Part shown: positions 26,664-34,608 of the stretch, piece by piece
Numbering within the stretch: the stretch's first letter is position 1
Layout: the number at the start of each line of letters is the position of its first letter
Source of the DNA: Apilactobacillus zhangqiuensis
GTDB lineage: Bacteria; Bacillota; Bacilli; Lactobacillales; Lactobacillaceae
Length of the DNA: 64,000 bases
NCBI RefSeq assembly: GCF_019656215.1
Contig: NZ_BPLK01000002.1
Location: 1 to 64,000, forward strand
Reading direction: 5' to 3'
Notes under the pieces: model-generated
What the model saw: the letters and a program-made list of their open reading frames with translations, nothing else
Database searches by the model: none
What the model was told of the DNA's origin: nothing
Program-made: the position numbers and the translations under genes

Positions 26664-27574
26664 TATTTAGCCTCCTTATTGTCATCACTTGATAGAAGCT
26701 TCAATAGTGATTCTTCTAGGTCAGTTTGGTTTCTTGAAACATTTAGAATTTCGATGCCAGCTTGGCTTAATGCTGAAAGACCAGCGTTCATTGAAGATGA
26801 ATCGTTATCATCGATTTCAACGGACTTGTCGTAGATAGTAGCTGATAGGTCAGCTGCTTCAAGAGCTTTCTTGGCAGCATCAGTATCTTGAACTTCGAAC
26901 TTAATCTTCTTAGGTCCTTCTGATAAGAATGAATTGGCATCTGACTTCTTAATTACCTTACCGTGGTTAATTACTACATAGTAATCAGCGATACGTGATA
27001 ATTCATCTAGCAAGTGACTTGAGATAAGGATGCTAATGCCACGTTTTGATAGTTTTACAAGTAAATCACGTAAATCGTGAGTTGATTGTGGATCTAGACC
27101 ATTCATAGGTTCGTCTAGGATAAGTAGCTTAGGGTGGTTAAGCAATGAAATCGCAATTCCCAGACGTTGTTTCATACCCAATGAGTATTTTTTAGCTTTA
27201 CGGTCAGCAAATTCGGTGATTTGAGTTTCTTCCATAATTTCTTGCATTTCTTCAGCGGTGGTAGAACCGTCATTGAAAAGCTTTAGGTTTTGACGACCAG
27301 TTAAGTTTAAGTATGGAGCAGGTGATTCAATCATTGAACCAACGTTTTCTAGACTGCTGCGTTTATTTTTGGTTAATTCTTTTCCATCGATTTTGATGTT
27401 ACCTGAGTTATAGTCGGTTAGACCAACGATACTCTTCATAATGGTAGACTTACCAGCACCGTTTGGTCCAATTAGACCAAGAATAGTACCAGGTTCGATA
27501 TCGAATGAAATATCGAATAGAGCTTGTTTTCTTCCGAAGAACTTGTTTAAGCTTTGAACTTCAAGAGTTTTCAT
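26663..27574 (-). CDS. ABC transporter ATPase, BcrA-like
   Basis: 303 residues with Walker A GPNGAGKST, signature YSLGMKQRLG, Walker B LLILDEPMNGLD and the switch His in ISSHLLDEL. A C-terminal domain of about 90 residues follows, as in BcrA/NodI-like exporters. ATG 27574 follows AAGGAG. It heads a minus-strand operon with two permeases and drives export by ATP hydrolysis. It diverges from the Apf-like gene across 241 bases. Confidence 0.9.
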   Translation of the reverse strand: MKTLEVQSLNKFFGRKQALFDISFDIEPGTILGLIGPNGAGKSTIMKSIVGLTDYNSGNIKIDGKELTKNKRSSLENVGSMIESPAPYLNLTGRQNLKLFNDGSTTAEEMQEIMEETQITEFADRKAKKYSLGMKQRLGIAISLLNHPKLLILDEPMNGLDPQSTHDLRDLLVKLSKRGISILISSHLLDELSRIADYYVVINHGKVIKKSDANSFLSEGPKKIKFEVQDTDAAKKALEAADLSATIYDKSVEIDDNDSSSMNAGLSALSQAGIEILNVSRNQTDLEESLLKLLSSDDNKEAK

Positions 27575-27618
27575 AGTGCATCTCCTTATAATAATAGTTA
27601 ATTACTTATGTAACTAAC

Positions 27619-27645
27619 TGTATACATTTTTCTTTTAAAAGTCAA
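27619..27645 (-). promoter_or_regulatory. Weak promoter candidate of ABC operon
   Basis: Minus strand TTGACT (27645-27640) with TATACA after 15 bases. A TGTATACA palindrome sits at 27619-27626. Spacing is short, so this is tentative. Confidence 0.4.
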
Positions 27646-27727
27646 TTCTTTTTCATGAAACTTAAGAAAGTCTTAAGACCTTTCAGATCAAGTTCTGGAA
27701 TAGTTTTGTTTCAGTCCTGAAATAAAA

Positions 27728-27744
27728 TGTAACACTCCTGTAAC
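27728..27744 (+). promoter_or_regulatory. WalR-like box before Apf-like gene
   Basis: TGTAAC-ACTCC-TGTAAC is a full match to the WalR (YycF) consensus TGTWAH-N5-TGTWAH. A -10-like TATGTT lies at 27777-27782, 32 bases downstream, which suits activation. Confidence 0.65.
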
Positions 27745-27815
27745 ATAACTCTAACAAGTTAGTAAAACTGGTTCGTTATGTTATTCAAGTAATTTTTAAG
27801 GAGGGAAAACATTAT

Positions 27816-28427
27816 ATGCATTCGAATAATAAGATGATTACCTTTGCTGTATTGGTATCATTATTGATTGCGACATTGTTTTTAATACCACAAACCGCAA
27901 AAGCTGATTCAGTTGCTACATCAACTACACCAGCTCAAACAAAGACTGTTCAAGGAACCGCTAAGAAGAAGGCTGCAAAACACGTAAAAAAGGTACGTAA
28001 GCACAAGAAAGTATCTAAGAAAGCAACCAGAACTCACAAGAAAGTTGCTAAGAAGCATGTTAAAAAGCATGTTAAAAAGCATACTGTAAAGCGTGCTAAG
28101 AAGCATGTTAAAAAACACGTTAAGAAGCATGCAGCTAAGAAGATTGTTAGTTCAAGACGTATCAAGAAACACTCAACTTACAAAGTAAGAAAACATTTAT
28201 CAAGAGCAAACGTTGCTGCTAAAGCATGGATTGCTAGACACGAATCAGGTGGTTCATACACCGCATCAAACGGTTCATGTTACGGTAAATACCAATTATT
28301 AATCAGCTACTACGGTGGTAACTTATCTCATAAGAACCAAGAACGTACTGCTAACAGATACGTTAAAAGTCGTTATGGATCATGGGTAAATGCTAAATCA
28401 TTCTGGTTATCACATAACTGGTACTAA
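27816..28427 (+). CDS. Secreted Apf-like protein with lysozyme-fold C-terminus
   Basis: 203 residues. A signal peptide ends near TAKA-D. Residues 45-120 form a Lys/His-rich region with repeated KKHVKK units. The C-terminus (AAKAWIARHESGGSY, YGKYQLLISYY, RYGSW) matches aggregation-promoting factor (Apf), with the Glu of RHESGGSY as likely catalytic residue. Apf proteins are wall-associated and related to lytic transglycosylases and Rpf. The LysM or coiled-coil N-terminus usual in relatives is replaced by the cationic stretch, which may hold the protein on teichoic acid. ATG 27816 follows GGAGG, behind a WalR-like box. Confidence 0.82.
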   Translation: MHSNNKMITFAVLVSLLIATLFLIPQTAKADSVATSTTPAQTKTVQGTAKKKAAKHVKKVRKHKKVSKKATRTHKKVAKKHVKKHVKKHTVKRAKKHVKKHVKKHAAKKIVSSRRIKKHSTYKVRKHLSRANVAAKAWIARHESGGSYTASNGSCYGKYQLLISYYGGNLSHKNQERTANRYVKSRYGSWVNAKSFWLSHNWY

Positions 28428-28430
28428 TAA

Positions 28431-28458
28431 AAAGAACCCCAAACAGGGTTCTTTTTTT
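28431..28458 (+). terminator. Intrinsic terminator
   Basis: AAAGAACCC pairs with GGGTTCTTT, then T-run. Confidence 0.9.
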
Positions 28459-28536
28459 GTGGTCTTTTACATCTAGTATTGAAAACTAGATTACATAGTT
28501 ATATAATTAAATAAATATTAATTGAGGTACTTTATT

Positions 28537-29226
28537 ATGAACAAAGACTTAAATCAAAAGACTACCGATGCAGTTAAGCAAAGGTTTAACTGGATTAAGG
28601 ACAAAACATACTACCTACTAAACGAAATCTTTAGTGCAATTACCCATGGAATTGGTGAACTACTGGCCATTATCGGTGCAATCGCATTGATTATTCACGG
28701 TGTTAACGTTGGTGGGGCATTGCGTATTACCAGTTTCGTCATTTATTCAATTACTTTGGTAACTTTCTACATTGCTTCTACCATGTTTCATAGCCTATAT
28801 TTCACGCGTGTAGAAAAGCTATTCCAAATTTTTGATCACTCCGCAATCTACCTATTAATTGCCGGAAGTTATACACCATACTGCTTAATCGCCATTGGTG
28901 GATGGCTAGGTTGGGTTATTTTATCCGTTATTTGGATTATGACCGTGCTGGGAATTATCTACAAGGCATTGTGGATGGGTAAACTAAAAACATTATCTAC
29001 TGTTATCTACGTGGTAATGGGGTGGATGTGCTTATTAGGAATCGTCAAACTATATGATTACTTAGGTGTTCATGGTTTCTTATTACTACTTTTCGGTGGA
29101 ATTGCATTTACGGTAGGTGCATTAATCTACAGTATTCCTAAGATTCCATTCGGCCATGTCGTTTGGCACATCTTCGTAATGATTGGGACGCTTTTGATGT
29201 ACTTCTCAATTTATTTCTATGTATAA
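28537..29226 (+). CDS. Hemolysin III / PAQR family membrane protein
   Basis: 229 residues with seven hydrophobic segments. Family motifs are present: NEIFSAITHGIGE near the N-terminus, MFHSLYF, FDHSAIYLLIAGSYTP and HVVWHIF, which hold the His and Asp residues of the metal site in PAQR proteins. ATG 28537 follows GAGG; an upstream TTG at 28522 lies in the ribosome site. Function in bacteria is poorly defined; a role in membrane lipid homeostasis is proposed for relatives. Confidence 0.85.
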   Translation: MNKDLNQKTTDAVKQRFNWIKDKTYYLLNEIFSAITHGIGELLAIIGAIALIIHGVNVGGALRITSFVIYSITLVTFYIASTMFHSLYFTRVEKLFQIFDHSAIYLLIAGSYTPYCLIAIGGWLGWVILSVIWIMTVLGIIYKALWMGKLKTLSTVIYVVMGWMCLLGIVKLYDYLGVHGFLLLLFGGIAFTVGALIYSIPKIPFGHVVWHIFVMIGTLLMYFSIYFYV

Positions 29227-29228
29227 AA

Positions 29229-29268
29229 AATAACGCTAGGTTAGATATTCTAACTTAGCGTTTTTATT
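29229..29268. terminator. Bidirectional terminator
   Basis: AACGCTA and TAGCGTT with inner GTTAGA/TCTAAC form a long stem between convergent genes. It overlaps the stop of the SMR gene. Confidence 0.85.
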
Positions 29269-29587
29269 TTGCACTGAACAAGTTTAACAAGACAACGCCG
29301 ATGATGATGAAGACAATGCCCATCATGCTCATGACGTTAATTTGTTCCTTGTACACCAATGAAGCAATCGCAGTGGTGGCAAGAATTCCTAATGCACTCC
29401 AATTAGCGTAGGCAATGTTTAACGGAATCTTGACCATCGCAATCGATAAAAAGTAAAAACATAATGCGAATGATATTAGCGATCCGATTGTTGGCAGTAT
29501 CTTAGTAAAACCCATCGACATTTTTAATAGATTAGTACCGATGAGTTCACCAATAATAGCGAGCGCTAAAAACAAGTAATAAAACAT
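29264..29587 (-). CDS. SMR family transporter (EmrE/SugE-like)
   Basis: 107 residues with four membrane helices, as usual for the family. The essential acidic residue E14 (ALAIIGELIGTNLLK) is kept, and NIAYANWSALGI matches the conserved segment of helix 3. ATG 29587 follows GGGG. It would export cationic drugs, guanidinium or other small cations by proton antiport; the substrate cannot be told. Most SMR genes act as homodimers or paired genes; only one is seen here. Confidence 0.85.
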   Translation of the reverse strand: MFYYLFLALAIIGELIGTNLLKMSMGFTKILPTIGSLISFALCFYFLSIAMVKIPLNIAYANWSALGILATTAIASLVYKEQINVMSMMGIVFIIIGVVLLNLFSAK

Positions 29588-29682
29588 ATTAATTTACCCC
29601 ATCGAAAAATAATATTATGCTGATACTTAAATAATATCACTTAACTTTTTATTTGTTCATTAAAAAAATTTGAACAAAAAGG

Positions 29683-29710
29683 TTTACTAACTAAAAGTAA
29701 GTGATATAAT
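29683..29710 (+). promoter_or_regulatory. Promoter of FRM2-like nitroreductase
   Basis: TTTACT (29683-29688), 16-base spacer, TATAAT (29705-29710). Confidence 0.65.
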
Positions 29711-29751
29711 ATAAATTAATCAATCGGATATGACAAAAGGAGAGATATAGA

Positions 29752-30354
29752 ATGAAAACAGAACTACTAGATTTACAAAAGAACCGTCGTACTATTTACG
29801 CATTAGGTCGTAACGTTGAACAAAGCCAAGATGAATTAGCTAACTTTATCAAAGCTTCAATCAAGGAAGCTCCATCAGCTTTCAATAGTCAATCAACTCG
29901 TGCCGTTATCCTATTTAACGACAACCAAGACAAGATTTGGGACATCACTTTAGATAACCTAAAGCCACACTTGAAGAATGAAGATGCTCTAAAGGCAACT
30001 ACTGACAAGATCAATGGTTTCAAGAATGGTTACGCTACTATCCTATTCTTCACTGACATGGATGTTGTTTCCGGTCTAGAAAAGAACTTTCCAGCATATG
30101 CTGACAACTTCTACGACTGGTCAGAACAAGCACAAGGTAACGCTCAATACGCCGTATGGACTGGTTTAGCTGAAAATGGTCTAGGTGCTAACCTACAACA
30201 TTACAATCCACTAATCGACGAAGACGTTGCTAAGGAATTCGATATTCCAGCTAACTGGAGACTACGTGCTGAAATGGTATTCGGTTCGGTAGAAGCACCG
30301 GCTCAAGCAAAGGATTACATGGACGACGAAGATCGTTTCAAGGTATTCAAATAA
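29752..30354 (+). CDS. Nitroreductase family protein, FRM2/HBN1 type
   Basis: 200 residues. The start RRTIYALGRNV, then APSAFNSQSTRAVILF and WSEQAQGNAQYAVWTGLAENGLGANLQHY match the FRM2-like branch of FMN nitroreductases. Known relatives reduce nitroaromatics and quinones with NAD(P)H and are linked to stress and lipid signalling. ATG 29752 follows AGGAGAG. It diverges from the SMR gene, and both promoters share the same decamer in opposite orientation. It is distinct from the nitroreductase at 43226. Confidence 0.88.
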   Translation: MKTELLDLQKNRRTIYALGRNVEQSQDELANFIKASIKEAPSAFNSQSTRAVILFNDNQDKIWDITLDNLKPHLKNEDALKATTDKINGFKNGYATILFFTDMDVVSGLEKNFPAYADNFYDWSEQAQGNAQYAVWTGLAENGLGANLQHYNPLIDEDVAKEFDIPANWRLRAEMVFGSVEAPAQAKDYMDDEDRFKVFK

Positions 30355-30390
30355 TTAGTATTTATCCCCAATAAATAAAAAATATAAATA

Positions 30391-30423
30391 AAAAAGATAG
30401 GTCGTTCGACCTATCTTTTTTTA
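30391..30423. terminator. Bidirectional terminator
   Basis: GATAGGTCG pairs with CGACCTATC, flanked by A and T runs, between convergent genes. Confidence 0.92.
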
Positions 30424-31728
30424 TTATTGTTTTGTTCCTTTTGTACCACGTTGGTTAGTAGGTTTCTTATCATCTTTATTTGATTTGGCACCTAAATGAC
30501 GCTTCTTTGAAAGTTCTTTAAGTTGTTGTAATGCCCTAGCATTCTTAATGCTTTCAGGTGTTAACTTGTGGTTGTGGGAAAAGTTTTCAACACGTTGACC
30601 CAATTCGTAGTACCAAGGACGATTCTTATGAGTAGGATATGGAATGATTACCAAGTGATCCTCTACATATTGACCTAAGTAGATTTGAGCAATTTCTTTG
30701 TTTGAATCTTTAGCTAGTTGTTCAATCCAATCCATGTCGCGTCCCATCTTTTCTAGAACTTCAGTATTAACTGTTCCATCAGTAATGATAGGATAGCTTA
30801 GTGATTCATCACCGAAAGTCGTAATAGTAAGTTGCCCATTTTGTTCTAGGACAGCTGACTTAACGTCTTGAAAGTTACTAATCCCCTTAGTTCTTAGTTT
30901 GAATGCTAAATCAGCAGCAGACATACCATTTCTTAAGGCTGTATCAACGTTAACGATACCGTTAGTAATAATGTTTTGTGGTTCACCATTGAAGATCCGG
31001 TGGAATAACGAGAACTGACGACTAAGAATGCGGCTGGTAAAGATAACCAGTGACCAAATTAACAATACAATGAAGAATTGTAGTGTGGTAATTTGTTGGT
31101 TGTAAATCATACCACCGATGATACCACCAAGAACGTAGTTTTGAATTTGATCAACCGCGTTAGAAGGTGCCAAATTACCTTTACCGGAAATGTTAATTTG
31201 AATTACTAATACGATGAATCCAATTAAGAACTTAAATAGGATTACCAAGTATTCCTTGTTTAAGTCACCAATCTGAAGTGATGGTTTGTCGTGATAAGTA
31301 ATATTAGTAGGAATTAGTTGAATTGGTTGAAGTTGGTAACTATTAAAACTGGAGTTGAAGGTTGCTTGGTAGAATTTGTCTCCAGCCTTAACAGTCATAC
31401 CGTTAGTTAATTGAGGGGAGCTAACATAAATCTTTGATGTTGAGATATGCTTGCTTCGACTAATTGCCTTAACCATTTCGGTAGTTTGAGAATTTTGCGA
31501 CGAAGAGTTGCGTTGTTGCAAAATGTTACTGAAACCAATACTTATTGATAATATCGCAATCAAAATCATGGTAATAAATAGATCACGATATTTTAAGTTG
31601 GTTCTATCGCGCATGTATTTAAAACCATTAAAAATAATCATTAATCCAACAATTACAGCTAATGCTAATAGTAAATATGTAACAATAGTATTTGGATGGA
31701 TTAAGTAGTCATATGAATATAAATCCAT
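30424..31728 (-). CDS. DUF3290-DUF421 fusion membrane protein
   Basis: 434 residues in two parts. Residues 1-150 (DLYSYDYLIHPNTIVTY, two membrane helices, external segment) match DUF3290. Residues 160-390 match DUF421/YetF: three helices with NAVDQIQNYVLGGIIGG, then the soluble domain with NGIVNVDTALRNGMSAADL. In many lactobacilli and streptococci these are two adjacent genes. The lysine-rich end is disordered. The role is unknown. ATG 31728 follows AAGGTGAT. Confidence 0.75.
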   Translation of the reverse strand: MDLYSYDYLIHPNTIVTYLLLALAVIVGLMIIFNGFKYMRDRTNLKYRDLFITMILIAILSISIGFSNILQQRNSSSQNSQTTEMVKAISRSKHISTSKIYVSSPQLTNGMTVKAGDKFYQATFNSSFNSYQLQPIQLIPTNITYHDKPSLQIGDLNKEYLVILFKFLIGFIVLVIQINISGKGNLAPSNAVDQIQNYVLGGIIGGMIYNQQITTLQFFIVLLIWSLVIFTSRILSRQFSLFHRIFNGEPQNIITNGIVNVDTALRNGMSAADLAFKLRTKGISNFQDVKSAVLEQNGQLTITTFGDESLSYPIITDGTVNTEVLEKMGRDMDWIEQLAKDSNKEIAQIYLGQYVEDHLVIIPYPTHKNRPWYYELGQRVENFSHNHKLTPESIKNARALQQLKELSKKRHLGAKSNKDDKKPTNQRGTKGTKQ

Positions 31729-31802
31729 GAAATCACCTTATTCTTAAAAAATATTAAGTATACTTCTCATTATAGAACGATTTATATTATAAAACCATTG
31801 GA

Positions 31803-31819
31803 TGTAACATTTAAGTAAC
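31803..31819 (+). promoter_or_regulatory. WalR-like box before NlpC/P60 gene
   Basis: TGTAAC-ATTTA-AGTAAC matches TGTWAH-N5-TGTWAH with one mismatch (A for T). A -10-like TATACT lies at 31873-31878. Confidence 0.55.
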
Positions 31820-31931
31820 ATTTTTTCATATTTTTGAAATACTTTTGTTCCCGTTATGTAGCATTTTCTCGCTATACTTTAGACATAAGTTAAGAAAGTA
31901 TAAAATTTTAAAAAGCGAGGAATAAAGTGCT

Positions 31932-32585
31932 ATGAACAAAACAAAAACGAAAAGAACAATCATGTTAGTTATGTTGACTGTTTTGGCGATGGCAACATTG
32001 TTTGCAACAGATGTTACCAACGCAAGCGCTAATAAAATTCATCATAAGAGAACTCATAAAGTTTACAAAAATAAAAAGACTAAGAAGCGTCATGTCGCTA
32101 AGAAGGCTAAGCACAAAAAGAAAGCTAGAAAAGCTGCTTACAAAAGACCAGCTGCTAAGAAGAAAGCACGCAGAGTTGTTAAAAAAGTTGCCCACAAAAA
32201 GGTTACACACAAGAAAACTCGTAGAACAAGATTTGCAAATCTATATAGATCAGCTTCAAGTAAGTTAGGCCATCCATATGTATATGGTGCCGTTGGTCCA
32301 TACAGCTTTGATTGTTCTGGTTTTACACAATATGCTTACCGTCATGGTGCACACAAATATTTAGCGAGAACAGCTCAAATGCAATACAACACTAACAGAC
32401 ATGTAAGTAGAAAGCATGTTAAAAAAGGTGATTTAGTATTCTTTGGAACTAGCCGCAGAAACATTTACCACGTGGGAATCTACATTGGTCATGATAGAAT
32501 GATTGATGCACAAAATCGTGGTGTTGTAACAGAAAAAATCCATGCTCCTTGGTGGCATGAAGTTGGTTACGCTCGAGTAGCTTAA
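31932..32585 (+). CDS. Secreted NlpC/P60 peptidoglycan endopeptidase
   Basis: 217 residues. A signal peptide (about 1-32) is followed by a very basic region (35-100, mainly K, R, H and A) and a C-terminal NlpC/P60 domain with catalytic C128 in FDCSGF and H180 in YHVGIYIG. These enzymes cut stem peptides of peptidoglycan outside the cell. No LysM or SH3 wall-binding module is present; the cationic stretch stands in that place, as in the Apf-like protein. ATG 31932 follows GAGGA. Confidence 0.9.
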   Translation: MNKTKTKRTIMLVMLTVLAMATLFATDVTNASANKIHHKRTHKVYKNKKTKKRHVAKKAKHKKKARKAAYKRPAAKKKARRVVKKVAHKKVTHKKTRRTRFANLYRSASSKLGHPYVYGAVGPYSFDCSGFTQYAYRHGAHKYLARTAQMQYNTNRHVSRKHVKKGDLVFFGTSRRNIYHVGIYIGHDRMIDAQNRGVVTEKIHAPWWHEVGYARVA

Positions 32586-32591
32586 TACTTT

Positions 32592-32622
32592 AAAAGACAC
32601 GACAATCTGTCGTGTCTTTTTT
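32592..32622 (+). terminator. Intrinsic terminator
   Basis: AAAGACACGACA pairs with TGTCGTGTCTTT around a 3-base loop, then T-run. Confidence 0.93.
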
Positions 32623-32684
32623 GTCTAAAATGCAAAGTGAGTTATGGTAAGATATTAATAATACTAGAAATAGGAAGGTTACAA

Positions 32685-33173
32685 ATGGAAAAACTATACT
32701 GGGATCAAGTCGAATACCAAAAGCAAAAAATCTATTTTACCTGTACCAGAGAAGGGATTAGTTTCATTAATAATCCCAATACAGGAATTTCCAACATTTA
32801 CAATTTTTACCCTAAGTTAGATGCGGAATTCGTTTTTGACAGAAAGAAAACTGAAGAATACAAAATTCAACTTCGTGAATATATTGATGGAACCAGAAAG
32901 CATTTCAACGTTCCAATCGATTTAACAACCAGTGAGTTAAATGAAGCAATTTATCAAAAGATTAGCGATATCGATTATGGAGAGAGTATTGATATCAACG
33001 ATTTCTGTGATACATATAAATTTAAAATTTTAGATGTACAAAGTGCGATAGTAAATAATCCATTAATTTTGATTATTCCAACACACCGTATCTTAAATGT
33101 CGATTATTCAGAAGGATATCGTAAGCTGGCCGACTTCAACAACTTGTTACTAGATTTAGAGAGAATAAAATAG
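32685..33173 (+). CDS. Ogt/AGT-like protein lacking the catalytic cysteine
   Basis: 162 residues from ATG 32685 (after GGAAGG; the in-frame GTG-like upstream region is not conserved). The C-terminal half follows the alkylguanine-DNA alkyltransferase pattern: YQKISDIDYGES, then NNPLILIIPTHRIL, YSEGYRKL and LLLDLE. The methyl-accepting Cys of PCHR is Thr here (T133, codon ACA at 33081). The usual Arg of the helix-turn-helix seems also to be lost. It therefore cannot act as a standard suicide repair enzyme. It could be an alkyltransferase-like damage-binding protein, though these normally carry Trp or Ala at that position, or a decaying copy. Confidence 0.75.
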   Translation: MEKLYWDQVEYQKQKIYFTCTREGISFINNPNTGISNIYNFYPKLDAEFVFDRKKTEEYKIQLREYIDGTRKHFNVPIDLTTSELNEAIYQKISDIDYGESIDINDFCDTYKFKILDVQSAIVNNPLILIIPTHRILNVDYSEGYRKLADFNNLLLDLERIK

Positions 33174-33229
33174 CAACATTGAGGAAATAATATAATGTTG
33201 TAAAATTTAATTAAATCGTGTGCAAGCTA

Positions 33230-33257
33230 TTGACACAAGATTTTATTCGAGTATTAT
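33230..33257 (+). promoter_or_regulatory. Promoter of HesB-like gene
   Basis: TTGACA (33230-33235), 16-base spacer, TATTAT (33252-33257). Confidence 0.75.
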
Positions 33258-33292
33258 AGGTACTTGTAATATAAATGAAGGGGGTTCATTTT

Positions 33293-33637
33293 ATGAAATT
33301 AACTATTACAGATGCAGCAAAAGAAAAGATTCAAAACAAGGTTCAAGGCGACGCAAAATTCTTCTTGAGCTTAGATGATGGTGTTGGAAACTACTCTGAC
33401 GCAGGTTCATGTGCGATTGACACATCTTTCGACTTGATTGCAGTTGACCCTGATTTAGAAGACAAAGATTTTAACGCAAGTATGGATTCAGATTTAGGAC
33501 CTATCTACTACAAGGACTACAGTGGATCATTTTTAGAACAAAACTTGAAATTAGACGTTATGTACAATGCATTAATCCTATCTGGTGACTCTGGTATGAT
33601 TGATGGTAACGTTCCAGTAATTGACAAGAGAAAATAA
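33293..33637 (+). CDS. IscA/HesB-like iron-sulfur biosynthesis family protein
   Basis: 114 residues with the beta-rich HesB-like layout seen in lactobacilli (KLTITDAAKEKI, FFLSLDDGVGNYSD, FDLIAVDPD). Only one Cys is present (GSCAID), and the C-terminal CxC of true A-type carriers is missing, so direct cluster transfer in the classical way is doubtful. ATG 33293 follows GAAGGGGG; an ATG at 33275 lies before that site. Function unclear. Confidence 0.65.
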   Translation: MKLTITDAAKEKIQNKVQGDAKFFLSLDDGVGNYSDAGSCAIDTSFDLIAVDPDLEDKDFNASMDSDLGPIYYKDYSGSFLEQNLKLDVMYNALILSGDSGMIDGNVPVIDKRK

Positions 33638-33640
33638 AAA

Positions 33641-33707
33641 CAATTATAGACAAAAACGCTTAATAAAAAACAATTATAGACAAAAACGCTTAATAAAAAA
33701 CAATTAT
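33641..33707. repeat. 30-base tandem repeat, 2.2 copies
   Basis: Exact copies at 33641-33670 and 33671-33700, and seven bases of a third. The unit starts CAATTATAGAC and ends with a run of A. It lies between the HesB-like stop codon and its terminator. Confidence 0.9.
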
Positions 33708-33712
33708 GGTAA

Positions 33713-33747
33713 AAAGACGACTATCTTGTGATGGTCGTCTTTTTTTG
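33713..33747 (+). terminator. Intrinsic terminator
   Basis: AAAGACGAC pairs with GTCGTCTTT with inner ATC/GAT pairing, then T-run. Confidence 0.9.
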
Positions 33748-33822
33748 AGCAAAACGTTTTATCAGTAGTCATATTCTTGATAGAATTACTGTTAATAAGT
33801 AAGTATGGAAAGGATGAATATT

Positions 33823-34473
33823 ATGAGTAACGTTTTAGTAATTGGGGCCCATGGGCACGTAGGTATTCATATGGTAGAAAAGTTAGGTAAAACCGGAGAT
33901 AACGTTTTTGCCGGAGTTAGAAGTGAAAAGCAATTCGTTGAATACAAGGACATGGAAAACGTCCAACCAGTTATCTTTGATTTAAATGGATCAATTGATG
34001 ACATGGCAAAGGTATACACTGACAATGCCATTGATAAGATTGTCTTCTCTGCTGGTTCAGGTGGTGCTACCGGTGATGATCAAACATTGATTATCGATTT
34101 AGATGGTGCAATCAAGTCAATGCTAGCAGCTAAGAAAACTGGTATTACCCGTTATGTCATGGTTAGTGCCATGGGTGCTGATGACAGAAGTTTCTGGGCA
34201 GATTCTGGTTTGCATGGCTACTACATCGCCAAACACTATGCGGACGTTGAATTACGAAACAGTGGCCTAGAATACACCATCATTAGACCATCAGCTTTAA
34301 CCAACGATGATGAAACTGGTAAGGTTGATGTCATCGACCAACGCGTCGCAGGAATGAACATTCCAAGAAAAGATGTTGCCAACTTCGTCGTTGCCGTATT
34401 ACACGATGACAAGACAATTAATCACATATACGAAATTACAAGTGGAAGTAGCGACATTGAAGCTGTTCTATAA
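33823..34473 (+). CDS. NAD(P)-binding NmrA-like/SDR_a5 protein
   Basis: 216 residues. GAHGHVGIHMVEKL is the Rossmann loop, RYVMVSAMGAD and YYIAKHYADVELRNSGLEYTIIRPSAL are the conserved segments of atypical SDRs of the YwnB/SDR_a5 type, with a Y-x3-K pair. ATG 33823 follows AAGGATG; an upstream ATG at 33805 is not supported. Substrate unknown; relatives are often stress-induced. Confidence 0.82.
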   Translation: MSNVLVIGAHGHVGIHMVEKLGKTGDNVFAGVRSEKQFVEYKDMENVQPVIFDLNGSIDDMAKVYTDNAIDKIVFSAGSGGATGDDQTLIIDLDGAIKSMLAAKKTGITRYVMVSAMGADDRSFWADSGLHGYYIAKHYADVELRNSGLEYTIIRPSALTNDDETGKVDVIDQRVAGMNIPRKDVANFVVAVLHDDKTINHIYEITSGSSDIEAVL

Positions 34474-34540
34474 TAATTAACTTGTCTAACTAGTTTTCGT
34501 ATGATATGGTTATTTGAGTTATTAATAGAATCAATAAATA

Positions 34541-34580
34541 AAAAAGCCCTTGATTCAATTGAGAAACAAGGGCCCTTTTT
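34541..34580 (+). terminator. Intrinsic terminator
   Basis: GCCCTTG and CAAGGGC form the stem, flanked by A and T runs. Confidence 0.8.
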
Positions 34581-34608
34581 ATCTTAATTGATTGGATGGA
34601 GGTATGAA

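Noticed and set aside
33641-33707. CRISPR-like repeat
   Set aside because: Direct 30-base copies abut with no spacers and no cas genes nearby.
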